A stretch of 64,000 nt of DNA from Curvibacter gracilis ATCC BAA-807. GTDB lineage: Bacteria; Pseudomonadota; Gammaproteobacteria; Burkholderiales; Burkholderiaceae_C. A program made the position numbers and the translations under genes. The DNA lies in contig NZ_KI912467.1 in assembly GCF_000518645.1 (NCBI RefSeq), positions 147,960-211,959 of the forward strand, read 5' to 3'. The notes below the pieces were generated by a model, which was not told the DNA's origin, ran no database searches, and was given only the letters and a program-made list of their open reading frames with translations. Positions 55,998-64,000 of the stretch are shown in pieces; position 1 is the stretch's first letter, and each line of letters begins with the position of its first letter.

Positions 55998-56942
55998 ATG
56001 TCTGAGCCCCTCACCATCGCCTTTCTGAGCAGCAACCTCGACTTCAGCTACCTGCTGCCCGCCTTCCAGGCCCAGTTTCCCCAGGCCAGGCTGCGCCTGG
56101 GCACCGAGCTCGGCCCGCTGGAAGACATCGACGCCGCCGTCTGCTGGTACCCGCCCGAGGGCCTGTTGGCCCGCCTGCCCCGGCTGCGGCTGATCCAGTC
56201 GGTGGGCGCCGGCATCGACCACATCACGGCCGACCCGGCCCTGCCCGATGTACCGGTGTGCCGCATCATCGACCCCGACATGGGCCAGGGCATGACCGCC
56301 TACGTCACCTGGGCGGTGATCCAGCACCAGCGCCACATGGGGGCCTACCTGCGCAGCGCCGCCGCGCGCCGCTGGGAAGAGCAGCCCGTGCAGCCGCCGC
56401 GCCAGCACCGGGTCGGCATTGCCGGCCTGGGCACCCTGGGCCTGGCCTGTGCCGAGGCCCTGCTGAACATCGGCTACAGCGTGCGGGGTTGGAGCCGCTC
56501 GCCAAAAAATGAACTGCCGACGGGCTTGCAGGCCTTCCATGGCGAGGCCGGGCAGGCCGAATTCCTGGCCGGCTGCGACACCCTGGTGTGCCTGCTGCCG
56601 CTGACCGAAGACACCCGCGGCATCCTGGGCCAGCCGCTGTTCAATCAACTGCCTCGGGGTGCCCACCTGATCAATGTCGGGCGTGGGGCCCACCTGGTCG
56701 AGGCCGACCTGCTGGCCGCGCTGGCCAGCGGCCAGCTGGCCGCCGCCACCCTGGATGCGCTGACACAAGAGCCCCTGCCCCCCGATCACCCCTTCTGGGC
56801 CGACCCACGCATCCTCATCACCCCGCACATCGCCACCCGCACCGACCCGGCCGTGATTGCGCGCCAGACCGCCGACAACCTGGCGTTGATCGATGCCGGC
56901 CGGGCCGCCGAGGTGGCGGTCGACCTGCAACGCGGCTACTGA
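55998..56942 (+). CDS. 2-hydroxyacid dehydrogenase, GhrA type (glyoxylate/hydroxypyruvate reductase-like)
   Basis: This 314-residue NAD(P)-dependent enzyme has the dinucleotide motif VGIAGLGTLGLACAEAL and the catalytic residues Arg (INVGRGAHLVE), Glu (LTQEPLPPDHPFW) and His (ITPHIATRT). The pattern PDMGQGMTAYVTWAVI belongs to the GhrA subgroup, which reduces glyoxylate and hydroxypyruvate. It lies 14 bp after the transporter ATPase and probably acts on a keto or hydroxy acid produced in this pathway. Confidence 0.9.
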   Translation: MSEPLTIAFLSSNLDFSYLLPAFQAQFPQARLRLGTELGPLEDIDAAVCWYPPEGLLARLPRLRLIQSVGAGIDHITADPALPDVPVCRIIDPDMGQGMTAYVTWAVIQHQRHMGAYLRSAAARRWEEQPVQPPRQHRVGIAGLGTLGLACAEALLNIGYSVRGWSRSPKNELPTGLQAFHGEAGQAEFLAGCDTLVCLLPLTEDTRGILGQPLFNQLPRGAHLINVGRGAHLVEADLLAALASGQLAAATLDALTQEPLPPDHPFWADPRILITPHIATRTDPAVIARQTADNLALIDAGRAAEVAVDLQRGY

Positions 56943-56978
56943 GCCCCACCACCTTCCTGCCCCCAAGAAAGCCCCACC

Positions 56979-58346
56979 ATGAACACCCCCAGCGAACTGG
57001 CCGCCAAGGACATCGCGGCCCACCTGCACCCCTTCACCAACCTGGCCACCCACGCCGACGTCGGCCCGCTGGTGATCACGCGCGGCGACGGCATCCATGT
57101 CGAAGACGAGCAGGGCCGCCGCTACATCGAGGGCATGTCGGGCCTGTGGTGCAGCTCGCTGGGCTTCAGCCACCCGCGCCTGATCGCGGCAGGCACCCAG
57201 GCCCTGCAGACCCTGCCCTACTACCACACCTTCAACCACCGCTCCAACCCGGCGGTGGCGCAACTGGCCGAAAAGCTGCTGGCCCTGGCACCGGTGCCCA
57301 TGGCCCGGGTGTTCTTCGCCAACTCGGGCTCTGAGGCCAATGACAGCGCGGTGAAGATGGTCTGGTACTACCACAACGCCATCGGCAAGCCCGCCAAGAA
57401 GAAGATCCTGGCGCGCCAGCGCGCCTACCACGGCGTGACGGTGGCGGCGGCCAGCCTCAGCGGCCTGCCTGCCAACCACCAGGACTTCGACCTGCCGATA
57501 GACCGCATCGGCCATGTCGAGTGCCCGCACCACTACCGCTACGGCCTGCCCGGCGAAAGCGAGGCCGACTTTGCCACCCGCCTGGCCGACTCGCTGGAGC
57601 AGCGCATCCTGCAGGAAGGCCCCGACACCGTGGCCGCCTTCTTTGCCGAGCCGGTGATGGGCGCGGGCGGCGTGATCGTGCCGCCCGAAACCTACTTCGA
57701 GAAAGTGCAGGCCGTGCTGCGCAAGTACCAGGTGCTGCTGGTGGCCGACGAGGTGATCTGCGGCTTTGGCCGCACCGGCAACATGTTCGGCTCGACCACC
57801 TTCGGCCTGCAGCCCGACATCCTGACCTGCGCCAAGGCCTTGTCCTCGGGCTATGTGCCGATCTCCGCCGTGATGGTGTCGCCGGCCATCCACACCGCCC
57901 TGGCCGCCAACAGCGGGCGCATCGGCACCTTCGGCCACGGCTACACCTACTCGGGCCACCCGGTGGCCTCGGCCATCGCGCTCGAAACACTCCAGGTGTA
58001 CGAGGACGACGGCATCCTGGCGCACGTGCGCGCGCTCGCGCCCGGCTTCCAGGCCCGGCTGCGCCAGTTCGGCCAGCGCCGCTGCGTGGGCGAAGCCCGT
58101 GGCGTGGGCTTGATCGGTGCCCTGGAGTTGGTGGCCGACAAGGCCAGCCGCCAGCCCTTTGCCCCCGCTCTCAAGGCCGGCCCGCGCCTGGCCCAGCTGG
58201 CCCAGGAACAGGGCTTGATCGTGCGCGCCATGGGCGACACCGTGGCCCTGTGCCCGCCGCTGATCATCAGCGCGGCCGAGCTCGACACCCTGTTCGCCCG
58301 GCTGGACCAGGCCTTCGACCTGTTCGAAGCCAGCCTGCCTACCTGA
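56979..58346 (+). CDS. Class III aminotransferase (omega-transaminase type)
   Basis: This 455-residue PLP enzyme has the N-terminal pattern HLHPFTNLATHADVGPLVIT, the phosphate-binding FFANSGSEANDSAVKMVW, the PLP aspartate in LLVADEVICGFGRTG and the Schiff-base Lys in DILTCAKALSSGYVP. It transfers amino groups from amines or β- and ω-amino acids to a keto acid. It lies between the hydroxyacid dehydrogenase and the first deacetylase-like enzyme. A second, different class III PLP enzyme ends the window. Confidence 0.93.
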   Translation: MNTPSELAAKDIAAHLHPFTNLATHADVGPLVITRGDGIHVEDEQGRRYIEGMSGLWCSSLGFSHPRLIAAGTQALQTLPYYHTFNHRSNPAVAQLAEKLLALAPVPMARVFFANSGSEANDSAVKMVWYYHNAIGKPAKKKILARQRAYHGVTVAAASLSGLPANHQDFDLPIDRIGHVECPHHYRYGLPGESEADFATRLADSLEQRILQEGPDTVAAFFAEPVMGAGGVIVPPETYFEKVQAVLRKYQVLLVADEVICGFGRTGNMFGSTTFGLQPDILTCAKALSSGYVPISAVMVSPAIHTALAANSGRIGTFGHGYTYSGHPVASAIALETLQVYEDDGILAHVRALAPGFQARLRQFGQRRCVGEARGVGLIGALELVADKASRQPFAPALKAGPRLAQLAQEQGLIVRAMGDTVALCPPLIISAAELDTLFARLDQAFDLFEASLPT

Positions 58347-58390
58347 ACTTCCAGCACCGCCAGAAACACCCCCCGCCCCCGGAGTGCCCC

Positions 58391-59443
58391 ATGCAAGCCT
58401 TCTTCTCGCCCGACCAGGTGCTGCACACGCCGCAGCAGTTCATGCGCCTGGGCCGATTGATGCCCGCGGCCGACCTGCCCAGCCGTGCCAGCGCCCTGCA
58501 GGCCGCGCTGCAGGCCTGCGGGGTGCCGGTGCACGAGCCCGCCGAGCTGGGGCGCGAGCCCCTGGCCGCCGTGCACGCCCCGCACTATCTGGACTACCTG
58601 GAAACCGCCTGGGACCGCTGGCAAGCCTTGCGCCGCCCCGGCGTCGAGCCCGGCATTGAAGTGCTGCCCAACCTGGGGCCCTACCCCAGCCCAGGTGGTG
58701 GCCTGCGCCGCGGGCCCTGCCCCTCGCCCTCGCTGGTGGCGCAGACCGGCTACTACCTGGGCGATCTGTCCTGCCCCATCGGCGCGCCCAGCTGGCGCTC
58801 CATCCTGCGCTCGGCACACAGCGCGGTGGCCGCCGCCGACGCGGTGATCGCCGGCGCCCCCGCCGCCTACGCCCTGTGCCGCCCCTCGGGCCACCACGCG
58901 CACAGCGACCGCGCCAGCGGCTTTTGCTTTGTCAACAACAACGCCTGCGCCGCGGCCCGCCTGCTGGGCCACTTCGGCCGCGTGGCCGTGCTCGATGTGG
59001 ACGCGCACCACGGCGACGGCACGCAGAACATCTTCTACGACCGCGCCGAGGTGATGACCGTTTCCACCCACGCCGACCCGGGCCAGTACTTTCCGTTCTA
59101 CACCGGCTACGCCGAAGAGCGCGGCATCGGGCCCGGCACCGGCTGCAACCTCAACCTGCCGCTGCCGCACGGCAGTGGCAACGCCGAGTTCGCGCGGGCC
59201 CTGGACGCGGCCCAGGCCGCGCTGCTGGACTTCGCCCCCCGCGCCCTGGTACTGGCCCTGGGCTTCGACACCTACAAGGACGACCCGATCAGCGTGCTGC
59301 GGCTCGACTTCGAGGCCTACCGCGACGTGGGCCGACGGGTGCGCCGCCTGGGCCTGCCCACCGTGGTGGTGCAAGAAGGTGGCTACATGGTCGAGGCCAT
59401 CGGCCCCGGCCTGAGCGCCTTCCTGGAAGGCCTGCATGGCTGA
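58391..59443 (+). CDS. Histone deacetylase-like zinc amidohydrolase (acetylpolyamine amidohydrolase type), copy 1
   Basis: This 350-residue zinc hydrolase removes acetyl groups from amines. Zinc ligands are in LDVDAHHGDGTQNIFYDR and the later LGFDTYKDDP; the active-site His pair is in CRPSGHHAHSDRASGF. The N-terminal MQAFFSPDQVLHTPQQFMR resembles acetylpolyamine amidohydrolases. The ATG at 58391 begins that conserved start; the frame is open far upstream only because it shadows the aminotransferase. A paralogue lies at 61134, and the stop overlaps the exporter gene by 8 bp. Confidence 0.9.
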   Translation: MQAFFSPDQVLHTPQQFMRLGRLMPAADLPSRASALQAALQACGVPVHEPAELGREPLAAVHAPHYLDYLETAWDRWQALRRPGVEPGIEVLPNLGPYPSPGGGLRRGPCPSPSLVAQTGYYLGDLSCPIGAPSWRSILRSAHSAVAAADAVIAGAPAAYALCRPSGHHAHSDRASGFCFVNNNACAAARLLGHFGRVAVLDVDAHHGDGTQNIFYDRAEVMTVSTHADPGQYFPFYTGYAEERGIGPGTGCNLNLPLPHGSGNAEFARALDAAQAALLDFAPRALVLALGFDTYKDDPISVLRLDFEAYRDVGRRVRRLGLPTVVVQEGGYMVEAIGPGLSAFLEGLHG

Positions 59444-60317
59444 GGCCACCGCCCCCGTGGCCAGCCAACAACGCCAGGGCATGCTGCTGTTTCTGGCGGC
59501 CCTGCTGGCCTTTGCCTGCTATGACGCCTTTGCCAAGCAGATGCTGAACCACTACCCGGCCACGCTGATGAACCTGACCCGCTACGTGGCCGTGGGCAGC
59601 ATGGCCGCGGTGCTGCTGTGGCGGCATGGCGACTGGCGGGTGTGGCGCCAGCCCCATCAAAAACTGCTGTTCCTGCGCAGCCTCATGCTGGCCATCGTGG
59701 CCACCAGCTTCATGACGGCCCTGGCCAGCATGCCGCTGGCCGAGGCCACCGCGATCTACTTCACCGCCCCGCTGATCATGGTGGCCCTGTCGCCCTGGGT
59801 GCTGGGCGAGCAGGTCGGCCGCGTGCAATGGGTGGCCGTGCTGGTGGGCTTTGCCGGCATGCTGCTGATCGTGCGCCCGGGCGGCGCCCTGCCCCTCACC
59901 GGCACGTTGCTGATGGCGCTGGCCGCCGTGTGCTACGCCCTGTTCCAGGTGCTCACGCGGCGCCTGTCGGGCCTGGTGCCGGCCCCCGTGCAATACGCCT
60001 ACATGGCCGCCATGTGCCTGGTGGTGACCAACCTGCCGGCCTTGTTCAGCGCCCCCGTGGCCTGGCCGGGCGGAGTCGAACTGGGCGTTCTGGTGGCCGG
60101 AGGCTTTGTCAGCGGGGCGGCCCAGCTGCTGCTGTTGGCCGCCTTCCGCCGGGTGTCGGCCTCGGTGCTGGCCCCGATGAATTACCTGCAGCTGCTGCTG
60201 GCGGTGCTGATCAGCACCTTCTGGTTCCAGCGGCCACCCGATGCCCTGGCCCTGGGGGGCATGGCCCTGATCGGCGCGGCCGGGGTCTATCTGGCCCTGC
60301 CCAGACGCTTAAAGTAA
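59436..60317 (+). CDS. EamA/DMT family transporter
   Basis: This 293-residue membrane protein has ten predicted helices in two EamA repeats. The first repeat includes LAFACYDAFAKQML and SMPLAEATAIYFTAPLIM; the second includes SGAAQLLLLAAFRRVSAS and APMNYLQLLLAVLIS. DMT proteins export or import metabolites and amino acids. Placement between the deacetylase-like enzyme and the regulator suggests handling of an intermediate or end product. Confidence 0.9.
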   Translation: MAEATAPVASQQRQGMLLFLAALLAFACYDAFAKQMLNHYPATLMNLTRYVAVGSMAAVLLWRHGDWRVWRQPHQKLLFLRSLMLAIVATSFMTALASMPLAEATAIYFTAPLIMVALSPWVLGEQVGRVQWVAVLVGFAGMLLIVRPGGALPLTGTLLMALAAVCYALFQVLTRRLSGLVPAPVQYAYMAAMCLVVTNLPALFSAPVAWPGGVELGVLVAGGFVSGAAQLLLLAAFRRVSASVLAPMNYLQLLLAVLISTFWFQRPPDALALGGMALIGAAGVYLALPRRLK

Positions 60318-60367
60318 CGGCCCTGACCGAGACTCAAGACCCCGTCGAGACAAAGCCGCGCCCCACC

Positions 60368-61117
60368 ATGAACACCATCGTCGCCCCCCAACCCGAACCC
60401 CGCGCCATCCCCTCTGCGGCCCCTGGCTTTTCGTCCATCGATCTGCCTGACCTGGTGGCCGTGGTCGAGGCCCAGCTGCAGCAGGCCATCGTCGAAGGCC
60501 GCCTGCCTCCCGGGGCGCGCATCGTCGAGGCCGAACTGGCGCGCCAGATGGGCGTCAGCCGGGCCCCGGTGCGCGAAGCCGCCCGCCGCCTGGAAAGCCA
60601 GGGCCTGCTGGTGGCGCGGCCGCGCTATGGCTTCACGGTGCGCACCCTGGACCTGCAGCAGATCAACGACCTGTTCCAGGTGCGCATCGGGCTGGAGGTC
60701 ATGGCCACCGGCCTGGCCTGCCGCCAGGCCAGCGACGAGCAACTGGCGCAGCTGCAGGCCCGCGTCGACCACATGGTGGCCCAGGCCCCGCACCTGGGCC
60801 AGGCCGAGCGCGTGGCGCTCGACCTGGGCATCCACGCCTGCATCTGCGAGATATCGGGCAACGCCTACCTGCACCGGCTGTTCAGCAACATGCAGACCGA
60901 GATCCGCATGATCCTGGCCCTCACCGAGGGCAGCTACCGCGACCCCAACCTGATCGCCGAATCGCACCGCCCGGTGATCGAGGCCATGCGCCGGCGCGAT
61001 GCCGCGGCCGCAGAACAGGCCCTGCGCCACCACCTGCTCGAAGGGCAGGAACACGTGCAAGCCCTGTTCCTGCGCGCCCAACAAGCACAAAACGCCGCGC
61101 CACCCAACCCACCCTGA
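60368..61117 (+). CDS. GntR-family regulator, FCD subfamily
   Basis: This 249-residue repressor-type protein has an N-terminal winged helix (LPPGARIVEAELARQMGVSR, then APVREAARRLESQGLL). A C-terminal all-helical FCD ligand domain carries metal- or acid-binding histidines (DLGIHACICEISGN and ESHRPVIEAMRRRD). FCD proteins sense organic acids or amino compounds and release their operator. It lies inside the catabolic cluster and is the obvious candidate to bind the palindrome at 49900. Confidence 0.92.
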   Translation: MNTIVAPQPEPRAIPSAAPGFSSIDLPDLVAVVEAQLQQAIVEGRLPPGARIVEAELARQMGVSRAPVREAARRLESQGLLVARPRYGFTVRTLDLQQINDLFQVRIGLEVMATGLACRQASDEQLAQLQARVDHMVAQAPHLGQAERVALDLGIHACICEISGNAYLHRLFSNMQTEIRMILALTEGSYRDPNLIAESHRPVIEAMRRRDAAAAEQALRHHLLEGQEHVQALFLRAQQAQNAAPPNPP

Positions 61118-61133
61118 CCCCCCACCAGATGCC

Positions 61134-62162
61134 ATGAAGATCGTCCACTCCGACCAGCACCAGGGCCACGACCCGCAACAGTTCATCGTGCGCGGCCGCC
61201 TCAAGCGCAGCAACGAGCAACCCGAACGTGCCACCCGGCTGCTGGCCGCGGCCCAGGGCGCAGGCCACACGGTGCTGGCCCCGGACGACCATGGCCCCGG
61301 CCCGCGCGCTGCCATCCACACACCGCAGTACCTGCACTTTCTGGAGACCGCCTGGGAGCGCTGGCAGCAGCTCGAAAACGCCTCCGACGAGGTGATGCCC
61401 AACGTCTACCCTTTCCCCGGCCAGCCCTTCACCTACCCCGAGCACCTGGTGGGCCAGGCCGGCTACCACATGGGCGACAACGCCTGCAGCATCGGCCGCC
61501 ACACCTGGCAGGCCGCCACCGCCGCCGCCCACAGCGCCACCCACGCGGCCGAACTGGTGCTGGCCGGTGAGCGCGCCGTGTACGCGCTGTGCCGCCCCCC
61601 AGGCCACCACGCCTACACCGACCGGGCCAATGGCTTCTGCTACCTCAACAACAGCGCCATTGCAGCCCAGCACCTGCGCCAGCGCCATGCCCGGGTGGCT
61701 GTGCTGGACATCGATGTGCACCATGGCAACGGCACCCAGGGCATCTTCTGGCGCCGCAAGGATGTGCTGACCCTCTCGCTGCATGCCGACCCCCATGTGT
61801 GCACGCCCTATTTCACGGGGCACGCCCACGAGCACGGCGAGGGCGAGGGCCTGGGCTACAACATCAACCTGCCGCTGCCCCGCGGCACGGGCGATGAGGG
61901 CTACTTGCAGACCCTGCACCAGGCCCTGACCCACGTGCGGGCCTACGCCCCCGGCGCCCTGGTGGTGGCCCTGGGGCTGGACGCCCACGAGCACGACCCC
62001 TACCGCATGCTGGCCGTCAGCACCCCGGGCTTTGCCCGCATCACGGCCGAGATTGCCCGCCTGGGCCTGCCCACCGTGCTGGTGCAGGAGGGCGGCTACC
62101 TGGGCGATGACCTGGGGCCCAATCTGGTGAGCGCGCTGCGCGGCTTTGAATCGGTGGCGTGA
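61134..62162 (+). CDS. Histone deacetylase-like zinc amidohydrolase, copy 2
   Basis: This 342-residue paralogue of the protein at 58391 has zinc ligands in LDIDVHHGNGTQGIFWRR and LGLDAHEHDP, and the His pair in CRPPGHHAYTDRANGF. The N terminus (MKIVHSDQHQGHDPQQFIVR) matches the same acetyl-amine hydrolase group. The two copies differ clearly throughout, so they are old paralogues with possibly different substrates rather than a recent duplication. The kinase gene starts 1 bp after its stop. Confidence 0.9.
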   Translation: MKIVHSDQHQGHDPQQFIVRGRLKRSNEQPERATRLLAAAQGAGHTVLAPDDHGPGPRAAIHTPQYLHFLETAWERWQQLENASDEVMPNVYPFPGQPFTYPEHLVGQAGYHMGDNACSIGRHTWQAATAAAHSATHAAELVLAGERAVYALCRPPGHHAYTDRANGFCYLNNSAIAAQHLRQRHARVAVLDIDVHHGNGTQGIFWRRKDVLTLSLHADPHVCTPYFTGHAHEHGEGEGLGYNINLPLPRGTGDEGYLQTLHQALTHVRAYAPGALVVALGLDAHEHDPYRMLAVSTPGFARITAEIARLGLPTVLVQEGGYLGDDLGPNLVSALRGFESVA

Positions 62163-62163
62163 C

Positions 62164-63276
62164 ATGAACACGCTCACAACGCCCTCCACCCTGGAACGGC
62201 CGGCGCACGACAGCGCTGCTCTGCTGCCCGGCGCCGCCTTGCTGAGCGCGCCCCCCGCCCCGGTCTCGCTGGACGAGGCCCGGGGGTTGCTGAGCCAGCA
62301 CTATGGCCTGCACGGGTTTGAATTGCAGGCCCTCAGCGGCGAGCGCGACGCCAACTTCCTGGTCCGCCCCGCGCAGGGGCCGGCCTGCATGCTGAAGATC
62401 TCGCACCCGCAGGAAAGCGCGCTGGTGGCCGATTTCCAGACCCAGGTGCTGCTGCACCTGGCCCGCCAGGCCCCCGAGCTGCCGGTGCAGCGCCTGTTGC
62501 CCACCCAGAGCGGCCAGCCCAGCCTCACCCTGCCCTGGCCCGAGGGCGGGCCGCGCGTGGTGCGCCTGTTCAGCTACCTGGAAGGCCTGCCCATGCCGCA
62601 GGCCCCGCGCTCCGAGGCGCAACGCCTGAACGTGGCCCGCCTGCTGGCCCGCCTGGACCATGCCCTGGCCGACTTCAGCCACCCCGCCGGCGAGCAGGCC
62701 CTGCCCTGGGACATCCAGCGGGCCGACCTGGTGCGCGGCCTGCTGGTGCATGTGAGCGACCCGGCACGCCAGGCCCTGGCCCACCGCGCCCTCGATGGCT
62801 TTGTCGAGCGCGTGCTGCCTCGGCTGGGCGCCCTGCCGCGCCAGGCCATCCACAACGACTTCAACCTGTACAACCTGCTGGTCGATGCGCAACACAGCGA
62901 TCAGGTCAGCGGCATCCTCGACTTTGGCGACCTGGTGATGGCCCCGCGCGTGAACGAGCTGGCCGTGGCCGCCTCCTACCAACTCGACGAGCGTGGCGAG
63001 GGGGGCGCCGCCGGGGCGCTGGCCGCCATCGCGGGCTTTGCGGCGGCCTACCACGCCGAATGGCCGCTGCAGGCCCTGGAGCTGCAACTGCTGACCGATC
63101 TGGTGCGGGCCCGCCTGGTGATGGTGGTGGCCATCAGCGGCTGGCGGGCCGCGCGCCAGCCCGACAACGCGCCCTATCTGCTGCGCAACAACGCCATCTC
63201 CTGGGCCCGGCTTCAGGCCCTGGACACCCTGCCCCCAGACCAGGCCACAAGCGCCCTGCGCGCGGCCTGCCCATGA
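62164..63276 (+). CDS. APH-fold kinase, hydroxylysine-kinase (AGPHD1) like
   Basis: This 370-residue protein has an APH-type kinase fold. The catalytic loop reads IHNDFNLYNLLVD and the metal-binding Asp is in SGILDFGDLVMAPRVNELA. The WDIQRADLVRG segment and the C-terminal APYLLRNNAISWARLQAL recall eukaryotic AGPHD1, which phosphorylates 5-hydroxylysine. Bacterial relatives phosphorylate hydroxylated amino compounds. Its stop overlaps the start of a class III PLP enzyme of the phospho-lyase type, the expected next step. Confidence 0.85.
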   Translation: MNTLTTPSTLERPAHDSAALLPGAALLSAPPAPVSLDEARGLLSQHYGLHGFELQALSGERDANFLVRPAQGPACMLKISHPQESALVADFQTQVLLHLARQAPELPVQRLLPTQSGQPSLTLPWPEGGPRVVRLFSYLEGLPMPQAPRSEAQRLNVARLLARLDHALADFSHPAGEQALPWDIQRADLVRGLLVHVSDPARQALAHRALDGFVERVLPRLGALPRQAIHNDFNLYNLLVDAQHSDQVSGILDFGDLVMAPRVNELAVAASYQLDERGEGGAAGALAAIAGFAAAYHAEWPLQALELQLLTDLVRARLVMVVAISGWRAARQPDNAPYLLRNNAISWARLQALDTLPPDQATSALRAACP

Positions 63277-64000
63277 ACCCGGACCGCACCCCCAGAAGCA
63301 CCCCCAGAAGCACCCCCATGAGCACCGCCCCCGACACCGCCACACTGCTCGAACGCCGCGCCCGCCTGCTGGGCCCCGCCTACCGCCTTTTCTACGAAGA
63401 GCCGCTGCACCTGGTGCGCGGCGAGGGCGTGTCGCTGTACGACGCCCAAGGCCGACGCTACCTGGACGCCTACAACAACGTGGCCAGCGTGGGCCACGCC
63501 CACCCCCACGTGGTGCAGGCCCTGGCCCAACAGGCCGCCCAGCTCAACACCCACACCCGCTACCTGCACGAGGGCGTGCTCGACTACGCCGAGCGCCTGC
63601 TGGGCCACCTGCCCCGCGAGCTGGGCCAGGCCATGTTCACCTGCACCGGCAGCGAGGCCAACGACCTGGCGCTGCGCATCGCACGCGCCCACACCGGGGC
63701 GCAGGGCGTGGTCATCACCCGCTGGGCCTACCATGGCGTGACCACGGTGCTGGCCGAGGCCTCGCCCTCGCTGGGCGCGGGCATGAAGCTGGGCGCTGCG
63801 GTGCGCACCGTGGCCGCGCCCGACAGCTACCGCGAGACCGCCGCCGAGCTGGGCCCGCGCCTGGCCCGCGATGTGCGCGCCGCCATCGCCGATTTGCAGG
63901 CCCAGGGCCTGCAGCCCTCGGCCCTGCTGGTGGACACGGTGTTCTCCAGCGACGGCCTGTGCACCGACCCGGCGGGCTTTCTGCAGCCGGCCGTGCAAGC
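63273..64000 (+). CDS. Class III PLP enzyme, phospho-lyase (AGXT2L) type, cut by window edge
   Basis: The first 242 residues are present. NNVASVGHAHPHVVQALAQQ and LNTHTRYLHEGVLDYAERL match the AGXT2L1/2 subgroup (ethanolamine-phosphate and 5-phosphohydroxylysine phospho-lyases) better than ordinary transaminases. The phosphate-binding GSEANDLALRIARAHTGA and WAYHGVTTVL follow. The PLP lysine lies beyond the window. The ATG at 63273 overlaps the kinase stop; a second ATG at 63318 would remove a repetitive 15-residue leader. The exact substrate is an inference from the kinase partner. Confidence 0.87.
   Translation, partial: MNPDRTPRSTPRSTPMSTAPDTATLLERRARLLGPAYRLFYEEPLHLVRGEGVSLYDAQGRRYLDAYNNVASVGHAHPHVVQALAQQAAQLNTHTRYLHEGVLDYAERLLGHLPRELGQAMFTCTGSEANDLALRIARAHTGAQGVVITRWAYHGVTTVLAEASPSLGAGMKLGAAVRTVAAPDSYRETAAELGPRLARDVRAAIADLQAQGLQPSALLVDTVFSSDGLCTDPAGFLQPAVQ
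63291..63314. repeat. Two tandem 12-bp units in the phospho-lyase leader
   Basis: CCCAGAAGCACC occurs at 63291–63302 and 63303–63314, encoding PRST twice between two possible start codons of the PLP enzyme. It may be spacer sequence if the ATG at 63318 is the true start. Confidence 0.75.

Noticed and set aside
55488-58025. 845-codon frame on the minus strand
   Set aside because: It is antisense to the transporter ATPase, the hydroxyacid dehydrogenase and the aminotransferase, all with clear motifs.

Overview
The window reads as a chromosome segment of a high-GC betaproteobacterium. Gene content and order (recR–ybaB–dnaX, trxA–rho, moaA–mobA, the acyl-CoA and class III aminotransferase clusters) fit Burkholderiales, most likely Comamonadaceae. 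That placement is an inference from family resemblance; no search was run.

Layout. Positions 1–11,000: a 2-hydroxyacid dehydrogenase, a FimV-like protein, then an acyl-CoA catabolic block (3-hydroxyacyl-CoA dehydrogenase, enoyl-CoA hydratase, Crp/Fnr regulator, a kinase of the ACAD10/11-LvaA type, acyl-CoA dehydrogenase) and tRNA-Arg(TCT). Positions 11,000–26,600: aldehyde dehydrogenase with an SDR, moaA–mobA, a serine-hydrolase homologue lacking its catalytic lysine, rnhA, a methyltransferase, gloB, an MltD-like lytic transglycosylase, an orphan binding protein, a MAPEG protein, recR–ybaB–dnaX (dnaX with a nine-A slippery run) and cytochrome b561.

Positions 26,614–41,497 hold an integrated element flanked by two perfect 120-bp direct repeats. 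Each repeat contains a complete 4.5S (signal recognition particle) RNA gene, so the element sits in ffs. It carries a tyrosine integrase beside the left repeat, a small exported protein, a YfjP-like GTPase, a primase–helicase, a small unknown protein, a type I restriction–modification system (hsdM–hsdS–fic, then hsdR) with an embedded class II Fic protein, and an XRE regulator with a small partner at the right end. There are no capsid, tail or conjugation genes, so it resembles a replication-competent satellite or plasmid-like island carrying defence cargo.

Positions 41,500–49,600: a potassium channel, a diguanylate cyclase, a small lipoprotein, a flavoprotein, trxA, rho, and a translationally coupled pair made of a minimal nucleotidyltransferase and an unknown 305-residue protein. 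Positions 49,900–64,000: a long co-directional catabolic cluster with a class II aldolase, a peptide-type ABC transporter, a hydroxyacid dehydrogenase, a class III aminotransferase, two histone-deacetylase-like amidohydrolases, an EamA exporter, a GntR/FCD regulator, and a kinase plus PLP enzyme resembling hydroxylysine kinase and phosphohydroxylysine (or ethanolamine-phosphate) phospho-lyase. Together they suggest import, deacetylation, phosphorylation and elimination or transamination of an amino compound, probably under the GntR protein through a palindrome upstream of the aldolase.
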